64,000 nt of DNA from Hetaerina americana (lineage: Eukaryota > Arthropoda > Insecta > Odonata > Calopterygidae), in the NCBI GenBank assembly GCA_022747635.1, contig JAKTNV010000009.1:2222564-2286563 (forward strand), given 5' to 3'. Positions within the stretch are counted from its first letter, which is position 1, and every line of letters starts with the position of its first letter. Positions 1 to 9,990 of the stretch are shown piece by piece. Below the pieces are notes generated by a model that was given only the letters and a program-made list of their open reading frames with translations, was not told where the DNA came from and did no database searches. The position numbers and the translations under genes were made by a program.

Positions 1-582
1 TACAAAATAGAGGGTTCAGTATTGACTACGGCCAATCAAGTTAAATATTTGGGGGTTGTTCTAACACCACGCCTTTCATGGGGAGCACATATCAGGACAA
101 TATGCGGATCAGCTTTAAAGAAACGTGGCTTCATAAGATGGGTGTTGGGGAAATGTAATGAAAAAGTAAAAGAGAGGTGTTATTTTGCTCTAGTTAGACC
201 TCATTTGGAATATGCCGCAAGTATTTGGGATCCTTGGGAGAAAATTTGGCAAAAAGAATTCGATGAAGCCCAGAGAAAATCAGCTGAATTCGTTAAAAAT
301 TGTTAGGATAAGAACACAAGTGTGACAGGTCTCTTAGGGAATTTATGCTGGGAGCCACTTGAAGTGCGGAGAGAACAAGCAAAGCTTAGGCTTTTAGAAA
401 GGTTCACAACAAACGAGTTTAACTATGACACTGAAGGGATTATAATGGCCCCACACCACTTAAGTAGATCAGACCACAAAGAAAAAATAAGGGAGATAGA
501 TTCCAGGACAGATAGGTACAAATACTCATTCTTTCCCCGAACAATCAGAAATCATAATAGTAAGAAACCGACGTCACTTTAG
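1..582 (+). pseudogene. LINE reverse transcriptase, C-terminal part, with internal amber codon
   Basis: Frame 1 is open from the window edge and reads the region after the RT palm of a non-LTR retrotransposon: YLGVVLTPRLSWGAHI, then the typical ALVRPHLEYAASIWDPW block, then the C-terminal EIDSRTDRYKYSFFPRTI block. A single in-frame TAG at 304-306 interrupts it; the same frame continues to a TAG at 580-582. The RT catalytic core would lie upstream of the window. The closest copy here is on the minus strand at 44305-44838 and has the same stop codon. The domain style is that of the CR1/L2/Rex1-Jockey side of LINEs (inference from family resemblance). It is a dead or read-through-dependent copy, because at least one stop lies inside the open frame. 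Confidence 0.85.
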
Positions 583-869
583 AAATATTAAAAACATTAA
601 ATTAACAAGTCGGAACAAAATTAAACATTGCAAAGCTGTTACGTATACTTTCAGGTGCATGTGTATGTTAGTTGGTAGTTTGAATGTTTGCATGTGTGTG
701 GGGTGTAAGTGTTCATGCATGAATGTATGCCATGTTTTTTTTGTGGATGTATGCATTTTTGGTTTTTGCATACAGTTCTTTTTTTCTTTTCTAAATTACG
801 GGTGGTGTCCTAACATCCCCCGCCACGAGCCATTGCGGTGGCTTGCGGGGTATTAAGTAGATGTAGATC
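583..869 (+). mobile_element. LINE 3' UTR with conserved terminal hairpin and GTAGAT tail
   Basis: Directly follows the RT frame. It is TG-rich (repeated TGTATG/TGCATG words), then has the tract TACGGGTGGTG, then a GC-rich hairpin (CCCCGCCACGAG...GGCTTGCGGGG, about 817-851), ending in GTAGATGTAGAT at about 857-868. The same order of blocks ends at least fifteen other fragments in this window, so this is the true 3' terminus of the family. The PLE sequence begins immediately after the tail. Confidence 0.8.
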
Positions 870-2660
870 AACACATTCCTTCTGACCCTAACCCCGCATT
901 CCAAAAAGAAATAATCGCTTTCCTCCGTGACAACGGCCCTAAGGAGAATCTATCCCCCAGGGACATCTCCCTCCTTTCCCCTTCCAAACCATACACCCCT
1001 CACTTCTACATCCTTCCTAAGATCCACAAACCCAACAACCCAGGCCGCCCTATAGTCTCCTCTAGTAGCTCTCCGACTGAAAGAATTTCCGCCTTCGTGG
1101 ACTACTATCTCCAACCTTTAGTTCACTCCCTAGGTTCCTTTATGAAAGATACCTACCACTTCCTCAGATTCCTCCACTCAACTTCCCCCCCTCCTGACAC
1201 CCAGATTACTATGGCTACTATCGATGTCACCTCCTTATACACATCCATTCCTCACCAAGACGGCCTTTCTTCCCTACGCCACTTCCTCTCCAAACGCCCT
1301 ACCCCTCAAATCCCAAGCACCGAATTTCACATTGATCTTTCTAATTTCATTCTCACCCGCAACTCCTTTTCTTTCAACAATAACTATTACCTCCAAATAA
1401 AGGGCTGTGCCATGGGAAGTAGATTCAGCCCTTCATTTACAAACCTCCACCTCGGTGTCCTGGAAGAGAATTTCCTTTCCAATTATCCTCTGCAACCCCT
1501 CCTGTGGTTCCGATACATTGATGACATCTTTCTACTCTGGCCACACAGCATAAATTCCATCAATTCCTTCGTCTCCCAACTCAATGATTCCTCATCTCTG
1601 TCTTTCACCTCGACCATTTCATCCTCTCAGATCACCTTCCTCGATGTCAATATTTCCCTTAGCAATAACAAATTCCTTACCTCTGTTCACACCAAACCTA
1701 CTAATAAGCAGCAATATCTTCATTACAGCAGTTACCAACCCTCCCATTCCAAGCGCTCCCTCCCTTACTCCCTCTCTATTCGCGGTCACCGTATTAGCAA
1801 CCATCCCGAATCCCTTAACAAATACCTCAACAACCTTCACCACTCCCTCCTCCAACGAGGATACCCTGATTCTCTCCTCCATTAAAAATACTCAAACATC
1901 CCTCACCCTCAAGCCTGCCTCTACCACAGACTCCCACTCTCTCTCAATCTGTACTACCTACTTCCCAGGCATTCAGTCTCTCAAATTCATCCTCAAAGAC
2001 CTATTCTCCATCCTCAAAAATCACAACACTTCCACCAACCTTCTCCCCAATTGCCCCTCTGTCACCTTCAAACGTCCCGCCAACCTAGCAGATATCCTCA
2101 AATCCAACAGGCCGCTCTCAAAATCCCCTCACACACCCAGAGCCATACCCACTCCATGTCATCGAGCAAGATGCAAAACCTGCCCTATTTTCACCACTCC
2201 ACCCCACTCCATCCCACCATTTAACTCTCTCCCGCCCTTCCCCTATTCCTCTTGCACTTCCAAGAATGTTGTTTATCTTCTTACCTGTAAACTCTGCCCG
2301 TCCTTTTACATAGGCCAATGTTCCACACCACTTAACATTAGGATTAATAACCACCGCGCCTCGTGCAATCCCTCCTCCCCGTCCGCGGGTCTCCCCATCC
2401 CTAAACATGCTTCCCATCATAATACCCCTTTCAACCAGTGTTACGATGTTTCCGTCCTAGCGTCCCTTCCCACATCCGATAACCCTATAGAATTAAAAAC
2501 TCTTGAAATGGCATTCATTTACATCTGTTTGGCCTATCAGCATCCGGGCCTCACTGATGGGAGTGGCCTAAAATTGTTACTTTGTGGAAGCAAAGCATAT
2601 CGGGGGGTGGACACTGTGTTTTTCCGAATGTTTTGGTGTACGTGGCCTTTGTTTTGACTT
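870..2660 (+). pseudogene. Penelope-like element: RT plus GIY-YIG endonuclease, frameshifted
   Basis: The first frame (about 870-1885) reads a Penelope-type RT: FYILPKIHKPNNPGRPIVS, then ATIDVTSLYTSIPH, GCAMGSRFSP, and the catalytic palm RYIDDIFLLW with YIDD at 1514-1525, followed by FLDVNI. It stops at 1883-1885. The +1-shifted frame continues to about 2660 with the linker TFKRPANLADIL and an RCKTCPI block, and then a GIY-YIG-like nuclease core: NVVYLLTCKLC...FYIGQ (about 2265-2318) and LNIRINNHR. RT followed by C-terminal GIY-YIG is the hallmark of PLEs. The 5' part is missing: the coding frame starts abruptly at the tail of the upstream LINE. One frameshift near 1860-1890 is enough to explain the break. 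Base composition is strongly C-rich on the coding strand, unlike its neighbours. Confidence 0.88.
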
Positions 2661-2899
2661 ACGTGGTCTTTATCAATACTTTGTGGGTTGAAACATGAGT
2701 CTCGTATGTTGCAATAGTTGCGGTGAGCATGTTGTTCTATTTTCCGATCTTGTGTCAATTCCACCCCTTCCCTCTCCCTTTCCTCTCCCCAACCATTCCT
2801 TTCACCCCTCCTTCGCCTCCCGTTCTCCCCTTCCCCTGGCCCCCTTCCCTTTCTCTCGCACCCCTCACCTCAACAATTCCAGCAGTCATTACTTCTATA
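2661..2899 (+). mobile_element. PLE 3' untranslated region, pyrimidine-rich
   Basis: After the GIY-YIG frame there is a C/T tract (about 2760-2880, runs such as CCCTTCCCTCTCCC) followed by the hairpin motif annotated next. The second PLE (41430-42365) has the same layout: coding end, C/T-rich tract, hairpin. The function of the tract is unknown. Confidence 0.55.
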
Positions 2900-2902
2900 T
2901 CT

Positions 2903-2933
2903 TCAGAGGAAGACGGATTGTTTCCGTCGAAAT
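2903..2933 (+). ncRNA. Hammerhead-like core and hairpin at PLE 3' end
   Basis: The order is CAGAGGA (2904-2910; hammerhead consensus CUGANGA with U changed to A), one extra A, a 5-bp stem GACGG/CCGTC (2912-2916 with 2924-2928), then GAAA (2929-2932). PLEs are known to carry hammerhead ribozymes. This copy has a changed core base and an extra nucleotide before the stem, so it may be only a decayed or hammerhead-like structure. Confidence 0.4.
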
Positions 2934-3030
2934 ATCAAGAAAATACGTGTGAGTGTTCTTTTTTTGTGTTTCTATATTGTGTGTTACTGTGTATTGTACT
3001 ATTCGGCCTTTCCGTGTTACGTCTACGAAA

Positions 3031-3032
3031 GC

Positions 3033-3092
<60 letters not shown>

Positions 3093-3104
3093 TTATATAT
3101 ATGC
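3031..3104. repeat. (TA)n microsatellite
   Basis: Nearly pure TA dinucleotide array with a few ACA/TTT interruptions. Tyr-Ile repeat readings across it on both strands are translations of the repeat and not genes. Confidence 0.95.
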
Positions 3105-3521
3105 AGGAACACACACGATGGCATAAAGCAGTAAAAAATAAAGAAAGGACCTTTTCCGAAGGAGGGAAGTAGATTGTGAGGCCGGGTGAGGGGGTGGAAG
3201 GAGGGGATGCGGGCGAGTGGTAGATGAGGGGAAGGCTCAAGCACGACTCGGAGCAGGCAAGTGCACGCCACCTCGCGAGGGTTTTGGTGCCGTGTCTGAT
3301 GGATGGATGGAGGGAAATGATAACACGGTGAACAGCCGCTGAAGGAAACAATCGCTGGAGGGAGGGAGGTATTTTAACGGGATTAAATAGGGAGGCCGAT
3401 GCGGAAGAAGGTTTGAAATGATGCACGATGATTGTTGATGGGGATATGGATATGGGGTGTGGTGCCCTGCCCAACCGGTGGGAGGAGGCACAGAGTGTGC
3501 AGCTGAAAGTATAAATAGATA
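3105..3521. other. No recognisable feature
   Basis: Purine-rich, moderately GC-rich sequence between the TA array and the mariner element. Open frames here run into the transposon and are not supported as genes. Confidence 0.5.
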
Positions 3522-4259
3522 CGAGGGTCATCCGGAAAGTAGTACCCGTTCGTGCCGCATGAAGTGCTGACGACGCGAGTAGCCGCTGGACGAGGTCAGA
3601 TAGCTTCAGTGGCTTGTCTGCCTTCTCTGAGCCAAGTTGCGTGACGCTAGCATTGCCTGTGTTGTTTCTGTGATTGTTTACAATGTTTAAAAAAATTGAG
3701 AACGCCGCCAGTTGTGAAGTGAGGGCAGTGATTAAATTCCTCAATGCAAGAAACGTTCGCCCATGTGATATTCATCGCCAATTAAAGGAGGTGTATGGAG
3801 ACAATGTAATGGACGAGCCGTCTGTTCGGCGGTGGTGTCGCAACTTCAACATGGGGAGGGGGAACACACACGACGATGAGCGTTCGGAGAGACCGTCTGT
3901 CATTACAGACCAACTGGTGAGCTCAGTTGACGAATTCGTGAGGAACGATCGGCGCGTCACAATTGATGACATCTGTGAGCATTTTCCCAATGTTTCTCGA
4001 ACAATTGTTCATGAAATTGTTAAACACCATCTGCATTATGCAAAAATTTGTGCAAGATGGGTCCCTCGCGTATCTCAATGAGCTGGCGGCAGGAATACAG
4101 AAACTTGTCACACGTTATGACAAATGCCTTAATTTGCTTGGAGATTATGTTGAGAAGTAGTTTAAAGTATCCTCTTTCAAATAAAATTTTTTATGTTTGT
4201 TAATATTTACTTTTGTCTTTTTATTTCACGAACGGGTACTACTTTCCGGATGACCCTCG
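3522..4259 (+). mobile_element. Internally deleted mariner (MITE-like), copy 1, perfect 33-bp TIRs
   Basis: A 738-bp element bounded by perfect 33-bp inverted repeats (CGAGGGTCATCCGGAAAGTA... at 3522-3554 and its complement at 4227-4259) and flanked by TA on both sides (3520-3521, 4260-4261), the target duplication of the Tc1/mariner superfamily. It keeps the start of a transposase and its last codons, and lacks the catalytic middle. Copy 2 at 63237-63989 has the same structure and almost the same sequence; copy 1 lacks a 15-bp segment that copy 2 carries after the GCTGGCGGC near 4082-4090. It cannot encode its own transposase and must have moved using an enzyme supplied elsewhere. Confidence 0.95.
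3683..4081 (+). pseudogene. Truncated mariner transposase, DNA-binding half only
   Basis: Starts at the ATG at 3683 (MFKKIENAASCEVRAVIKFL) and encodes about 132 residues. The first helix-turn-helix carries DIHRQLKEVYGDNVMDEPSVRRWC; the mariner signature follows as FNMGRGNTHDDERSERPS, and then the second helix-turn-helix with TIDDICEHFPNVSRTIVHEIV. The frame leaves the family pattern after KICARWVP and stops. In another frame the sequence directly downstream reads the transposase C-terminus (QKLVTRYDKCLNLLGDYVEK, to 4158-4160). The DDD catalytic domain that should lie between is deleted. A protein from this frame could bind transposon ends but could not cut DNA; whether it is expressed is unknown. 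Confidence 0.85.
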
Positions 4260-4261
4260 TA

Positions 4262-5046
4262 ATATAATATATGGATGATGGAGTGCTGCGGGATGGGAGG
4301 GCGACTGGCAAGCCGAGGGGGGAGGCAAGGAGCGAGCGGTGAAGATGGGACATCCGTCTCACATTTGCTGGGTATTCGCAATTCATCTCGTCCATCTACA
4401 CATGGAACTCCACAAAACCTTCATCTAAATCATCTGCCATCCACATATCCACCCCTGCCACTAATCCTGCCAAAGCAACAACGATTCAAGAACTAGGCAA
4501 AAACTTAAATCAACATGATTTTAAAAAATCAACACCAAGGAATAATACAGGATACAGAAACATCCAGAATAAATTTTAATAGTCACATGGATTGTATACA
4601 TGAGACTTTCAGCAATTGTTCGGATTTAAAAAAAACATAAATTATTCATCCAGCACAATAGTGGAAGTAGGCAATCATGTATGTTTTTACCTCCACAGAG
4701 TGAAGTTTCACAGCAATCTCCTTAAAATCAAAATATTTTACCTTAGGCTTTTGTGCAAACGCATTCCGCGCATCTTAACATGGAAGCGGAATAATATTGT
4801 GCTGATTTGGAAATACCTGATTCATTAATTTCTAGTTTTCCGAACTGCAACGCATAGCCTAACGGTGTTTCATTGCATCCTATTTGAAGAATGAATTGAA
4901 TGCCACTACTACAACGGGGACATGAATATTTCAACACATTTCAATCTGAAAGCAAAAATAAAAAAAGAGAAATGCAATTCCTCGGACTCTTATTTTCAAT
5001 TTTAAACGAAACCAAACACCATTTATTTTTATTTGGGAACAATATA
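4262..5046. other. No recognisable feature
   Basis: AT-rich towards the right, with no open frame resembling a known family, no tail hairpin and no inverted ends. Confidence 0.5.
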
Positions 5047-5566
5047 TTTCATCCTAAAACGACCGGAAGAAACTTAAATGAATCGTGACGAAGGGTGAAT
5101 TTTCCACATTTGTCTCAGGAAAGCAGAATACTGTAATAATGTTCCGCGTGATTGGCGGCAAGAGATTTGTGCAAAGTGCTTATGGTTCCCATTACGTCTG
5201 CCCCGCAAGCCGCCGCAAGGGCACGTGGCCATAGGGGTGCTGCTAGGTCACCACCCTCGATAGAGAATAAAACCGGTTTTAAGTCTTCTGAACACTTTTT
5301 GTTTCCTCGCTTTCCTTCTTTTCCACAGATTGTAGCCATTGTCATGGAATTTAAACGGCGCATCAGATCCATGCATCGCCACGTACTTCACCACGAGTTG
5401 AAGTGAGTAGGCGTCAGTGGCAGGGTAATAATGAAATAATTGTCACCCTGTCATCAACATGAGCTTCCACTTGTGGCTGAAAGTCCGATTCGCGCCCGAT
5501 GAGATGGTTCTCTCAATTCATCTCAATTGGGAGTCGGTTCAGTGCATAAGGGACCAGGCAGCTCAA
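5047..5566 (+). repeat. 520-bp dispersed repeat, inverted partner at 21957-22474
   Basis: Nearly the entire stretch reappears as the reverse complement at 21957-22474, from TTTCATCCTAAAACGACCGG at this end to GGCAGCTCAAAC at the other, with only scattered differences. It contains an internal copy of the LINE tail hairpin (GCCCCGCAAGCCGCCGCAAG at about 5200-5222, with AGGTCACCACCCTCGATAGA downstream, minus orientation), so the tail was inserted before the duplication. No coding frame is convincing and no terminal inverted repeats are seen. Confidence 0.85.
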
Positions 5567-7349
5567 ACCGGAAGGTAGTTCTGGGCGCCGCCGCCGCCAC
5601 CCATCGAGTCAAAGCCAATGGCATTAAATGGAGGTGTTGGCCCATTCGTTGGTGGTCGCACCGCTAGAGGGAGGCGAGGAGGGACAACCACACTCCCCGT
5701 TGGTGTCCCCCCTCCTCCTCCTCTTCAACAAAGGGACGCGAGCGCCTCTGGAAATGGATCATGTGAACACTATCTTCCCCCACAAAGGCGTTTTCATCAA
5801 TCTCCCACTCTCGCACGTACGTGGGCACGGTCACAAGGGTCCAGTAATGTGCGTGCGTGGGGGCATTCCCGGGGTCAGGTAGGTTTCGCTTTGCGTGGCA
5901 CGCGAAATAAGGAATTTCTTTAAGGTTGAGGGGGGAGTGGAGCGGGGAGGGAAGCAAAATGTATCCCACGAAGCCACGATGAATATCTTGGACGCGGGAG
6001 AAATTCCCTCCCATTAGACCTTCTGCGAAAGTGACCCGAATATTTTAGATTTAGGTGGCTACTGGTGAAGAGACATGGGCTTTTGAATACAACCCATTTG
6101 GGTATCATTTTCGATTCCTGGATGATCTCAAATGGGCCGTGACGAAGTGCCCGAATGCCCGAGGGTGCTCTTGATACCTTTTTGATGATACATATTTTTA
6201 AATCGAGTCAGTTCTATTACTTCTGGGACAAACCTTGTAGCTCTCCTAATGATCCCTTTCGGTATTGAGTCGAGCCAAGTGGAAATGGAATGATAGAGCA
6301 TTAAGAACGTGAAGCCCAACATGGAGTAAAGAGAAAACCATTCTAGGATGGAATAAACGTATATTATGATTAAGTACGGTTTTGCAAGCAAGTACGGGAA
6401 AATAGCGAGTGCTTTGTATTCCATGCTACAACTGCCAAGAGAGAAATCGCCCCGTCAATCAACCACAGACTTGCTTGGCTACTTCGCGTTCAAAGTCTGC
6501 CTTGGGACATTAGCCATGTTAAATACGCAATGCGATCAACAGTCATCAGTAAATGACCACGTCACTTGAGGAAACCGCTCTCATGCCAAGTTTCGTGAAT
6601 GAGGACACAATGCACTTCAAATGACAGGTACCGACTGGCGCTTGGCCGCTGACATGACACTGACTCGAATGCACAGGGAGCGAGTACCCTTGGCTGGGCC
6701 GATTGGCCATTAACCTCAATCTGGGCCTACAGGTGCGTCATCAGCTACGTCATCAGTCAGCTGCGTCATCGCGAGAGAATGTCGCAGTGCGTCGAATTCG
6801 GGAAGTGAAATACTGACAATTTTAAATGAAATTTTAACATTATTGGTGAAATAGATTAGGGCACTCAAAAATAAGGAACTGAAGCCGCTTTTCAAGGAAA
6901 TTTTATGATTTCCTCTCGAATAAGTGAAATATTGGTATTTAACAAAATATTGGCTTGGATTAGTACAGGTTTACATATCCACAAGAAGATCAGATAACGA
7001 TAGGAATACGGGATGTTCCATAAATATCCAGGTTTGCATACGTTTGTAGGCCATTTTACCGCGAGTTTAGCTTGAAAATTCACTTGCAACAAAAATAAAT
7101 TATGTGTGTGCATGCAAAAAAGTCTCGCGTATGAAAATAAAAAAAATCAGATGCCCGAATTTCAATATAGTATAAACTGAAGGTACGGCAATAGAGTGTG
7201 TTTTTTTTCTTGTCTTTCCAAAGTTTCAATTTAAGATTTCTTGCTGTTTTTAATACACGCAGGACCTATTAAATTTACCTTTAGCTCGATGCACAAGACT
7301 GAATTCAGAAAAACGTCTAAATAGACGCTTTGAAATGTCGTTCTTTGCA
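5567..7349. other. No recognisable feature; GC-rich patch at 5580-5880
   Basis: The first 300 bases are GC-rich (GCCGCCGCCGCC at about 5588) and carry overlapping open frames of about 84-116 codons on both strands, none resembling a known protein. The rest is AT-rich with no tail hairpin and no transposase signature. Confidence 0.45.
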
Positions 7350-8179
7350 CGAGGGCGTACTGAAAAGTAAGGTCCCCTATTTTTTATTCATGAAAAATCA
7401 AATTTATTCTCAACTTTACGTGCATCGTTGGAAAGGTTGAGCATTTAGCTATTTTTCCACATAGTCGCCTTGACGATTAATCACTTTTTGCATCCTTGTA
7501 ATCAGTTTTTTAATACCGGCGTCGCACCTTTCTGGTAGCCACTGGTAGCAACATCCGGGCTGTAAGGAGGGTGTTCGATGATATCCCCGCAGAATTCATT
7601 GAGTAGGGTGGTCGTTTGATGTGACACATGAGAACGTGCATTGTCATGATGCAAACACTCTCCTTTGGTGAGACACCTTGTTGTAACCGAGCACCTCCGA
7701 CACAATATTCACCACGGAGAGGTAGCCACTCTCTTCATTAAGGCCTTCCTTTATCTCATGAAGGGTAATCCTCCGGTAATTGCGCACCATCTCGTCAATT
7801 GGAGCCACCGTTGATTCCGGCAAACTCGACCGCCCCGACCGCTGCTCATCGTGGACGTTTTCCCGGCCATCAGAAAACTCCCTGCACCACTTCCACACGT
7901 TTTTGATGCCCATGTACTTTTCTCGGTACACTTCCACTAACTGGCGATTGATTTCCGTCGGAGAAGCAGTCGTCAGTTGGCTTTGCGACGCGGCGGGAGA
8001 AAGGTACGACGCCGGTATTAAAACGCTGGTTATGAGGATGCAAAAAGTGATTGATCGTTGAGGCGACTATGTAGAAAAATAGCTAAATTCTCAACCTTCC
8101 CCACGATGTACGCTAAATTGAGATTAATTTGATTTTCCATGAAATAAAATAAGAGACCTTCCTTTTAAGTACGCCCTCG
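7350..8179 (-). mobile_element. Mariner foldback derivative with ~190-bp inverted ends
   Basis: The two ends are inverted copies of each other over about 190 bp (7350-7536 against 7990-8179), starting with CGAGGGCGTACTGAAAAGTA; the right flank has TA, the left CA. Normal mariners have ends of about 30 bp. Here both arms contain the same 3' coding end: reading outward on either strand gives a DAGIK..RMQKVI.R.GDYVEK stop sequence. The middle, read on the minus strand, holds the N-terminal domain (VWKWCREFSDGRENVHDEQRSG, ~7800-7930) followed by HHDNARSH...HPPYSPDVA (~7540-7690). The element looks like a mariner whose 5' end was replaced by an inverted copy of its 3' end. All frames are broken. 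Confidence 0.75.
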
Positions 8180-8467
8180 TAAGTTGGCTGAGGTTTTGAA
8201 TTGAAGGGAGACCGGAAGACGATGGAAGCATATTGGAGACAATGGGAGCCCAGTTAAAGATGAAATTATTTGATGCTCCATCCGGATGAGAGCTCGCACG
8301 CATTAACGCATGCGCCTGCGTCTTCGGATGAGGAATTACTGCGGGCTACAACTTTAAAGGGCAATGGTCAAAATAACTTCTGCTTCTCCATGCTTGGCTC
8401 ATGGTATCATAGACAGTGTCCTAGATCTTAAAATAATGTTAAAGGAAGCCACCATCGTAAAATACAA

Positions 8468-8590
8468 GGTCTGTCCCAAAAGTACTAGGACCGAATCGAT
8501 CAAATAAAATGCATTGCCATTACTGCAGCACGAACGTCTTCCCAGTGGCACCCTAGTTCGTCCACACCTGAGCACCCAGCAGTGAGGCCC
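8468..8590 (-). mobile_element. Mariner 3' end fragment
   Basis: Begins with GGTCTGTCCCAAAAGTACTA, almost the same terminal sequence as the element at 17791 (GGTCTGTCCCAAAAGTGGTA), with similarity continuing inward for about 100 bp. The other end and the transposase body are not found nearby, so this is a truncated remnant. Confidence 0.6.
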
Positions 8591-9343
8591 TTCTTGAATG
8601 TGTGGCTGAGTGTTTTCCTGAGTGCTCGTGAGCTCTGTGTTTGTCCCTGGCGCAGAATTAATTCCTGTAAACAGGAGAGCGTGGCATGTGTTCATAAACC
8701 CAGGTATCCTTAACGGAGTCCCTTTAACCTTTATTCCATTTTGGGTTGAGTGGGTGTGTGTCTGTAGTTGGTCACTGGCGAGAAAGTGAAATTCCCGCAA
8801 ACCTCTCTGACGGAGGGGTGTTCTGGTTGAGAGGTTGTGCTTGGTCACTGTCGTGGAATTCCTTCTCCCACAAACCATCACAACAAAAATGGTTTTCTTT
8901 GCGAGACGAGTTGTGCTAACTTATTACGGCCATTGGATATGTTCTTCAAATTTGCTTTTTTTCCTGAGTGCTTGCTCGCGTCCCTATTCCCTGCATCTCG
9001 TATATCCGTATGAATGAATCCCTTCGTCATTTGGCGGGTTGTCGACACATTACGTGCAATAGATTAGTGTACATACAGGCTTTGACCAGATTAACCTTTA
9101 AAAAGAGATTATTCCAGAGTAAAAGAGTTGAAGAGGTGGAATAAAAAAAAGTGGATTTAGAAAAAAACGCCGCTAAGATGACAAAACTGAGACGATTGAA
9201 GTCGGAACGCAGCCCCCCAGGGAATGACGTTGCAATGAAAGAAGCCTTTCGATGGGACATTCTTGGATGGCGTGCGATGGATGGATGGATGGATGAGGGA
9301 GCGTCCCCCCCCTACAATTCAATCCCCGTTATCGTGATCTTAC
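8591..9343. other. No recognisable feature
   Basis: Mixed-composition sequence without a known family. A short (ATGG)n run is present near 9278-9297. Confidence 0.45.
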
Positions 9344-9429
9344 CCACAATGGTCGGCTTCGCGTCGTTGAGAAGCGGTTCCAGGCGCTCCTTCATCACTT
9401 GGAAAATGCTGGGCGAGCTGAACAACCAC
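9344..9429 (-). CDS. Candidate internal exon, unknown protein
   Basis: On the minus strand an 86-base segment lies between a good splice acceptor (TTTTTTCCAATCTCTTCCAG ending at 9430) and a good donor (G then GTAAGATC, with the intron starting at 9343). One frame is open across it, reading IFQVMKERLEPLLNDAKPTI. This reads like ordinary globular-protein sequence, unlike the low-complexity frames around it. I do not recognise the family. The call rests on splice-site shape and residue composition only, and neighbouring exons were not found. Confidence 0.3.
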
Positions 9430-9549
9430 CTGGAAGAGATTGGAAAAAATCCCTCAGCAAAAAATCATCAGGAATACATATTAAATGGTCCATTATGAAG
9501 GAAATGTGCATATTTTATTGTGACACGACTATCCATGACAGGGGTCGGG

Positions 9550-9990
9550 AAATGTGATCTGGGTCTGCCCTTCCAATGCAGCCGGTCACCAGTTTGCTCC
9601 GAGCAGTCTGAGCGGAAAGACGTGCCTCCGAGTGAAGTGTGTTTTTCGACTTTGTAACACGGCGCGATGGAGCGCCCAAAAAAACGCCCACGTGCCCCCC
9701 CTGGCACACGTCCTTCATCGTTACCAACTTCCTGGCCCGGTGGTCCCCCAGCCCCCTTACAGTCCCGACTTGGCTCCGTGCGACTTTTTTTCCCCCGACT
9801 GATGAGAGAGCTGAAAGGAAAGCATTGGGAGACCATGGAAACCACCCATAAGCATTTTACAACGTTCCTGAGAGACATTCCCGTCGAGAGGAGTTTCAGG
9901 GTACCTTCCAGACGTGGCGGACACTTATCCGCAAGTGTATTAATGATGCCGGGGGAGAGAGTGTTTCGAAGAATTATAAGCATTTGTACG
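9550..9990 (+). pseudogene. Mariner transposase C-terminal relic
   Basis: A frame ending near 9802 has the second catalytic region of mariner transposases, PQPPYSPDLAPCDFF. After a frameshift another frame continues with PRLMRELKGKHWETMETTHK, and after a second shift the third reads EEFQGTFQTWRTLIRKCIND. These are the DFF-to-C-terminus landmarks of Mos1-like elements in order. There are at least two frameshifts, and the N-terminal helix-turn-helix half is absent. Confidence 0.7.

Noticed and set aside
1619..1882. Minus-strand 87-codon frame inside the first PLE
   Set aside because: Shadow of the C-rich PLE coding strand, which has clear RT motifs in the plus direction.
2949..3271. Frames rich in Tyr and Ile on both strands
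   Set aside because: They are translations of the TA microsatellite; the same applies to 22957-23523 and 40746-41227.
3085..3744. 219-codon minus-strand frame
   Set aside because: Runs from the TA array through unassigned DNA into the mariner 5' end. The same reading appears at the other mariner copy only within the transposon, so it is a chance opening.
5618..6014. Overlapping frames of 84-116 codons on both strands
   Set aside because: High GC content lowers stop frequency; no motif, and frames on both strands are equally open.
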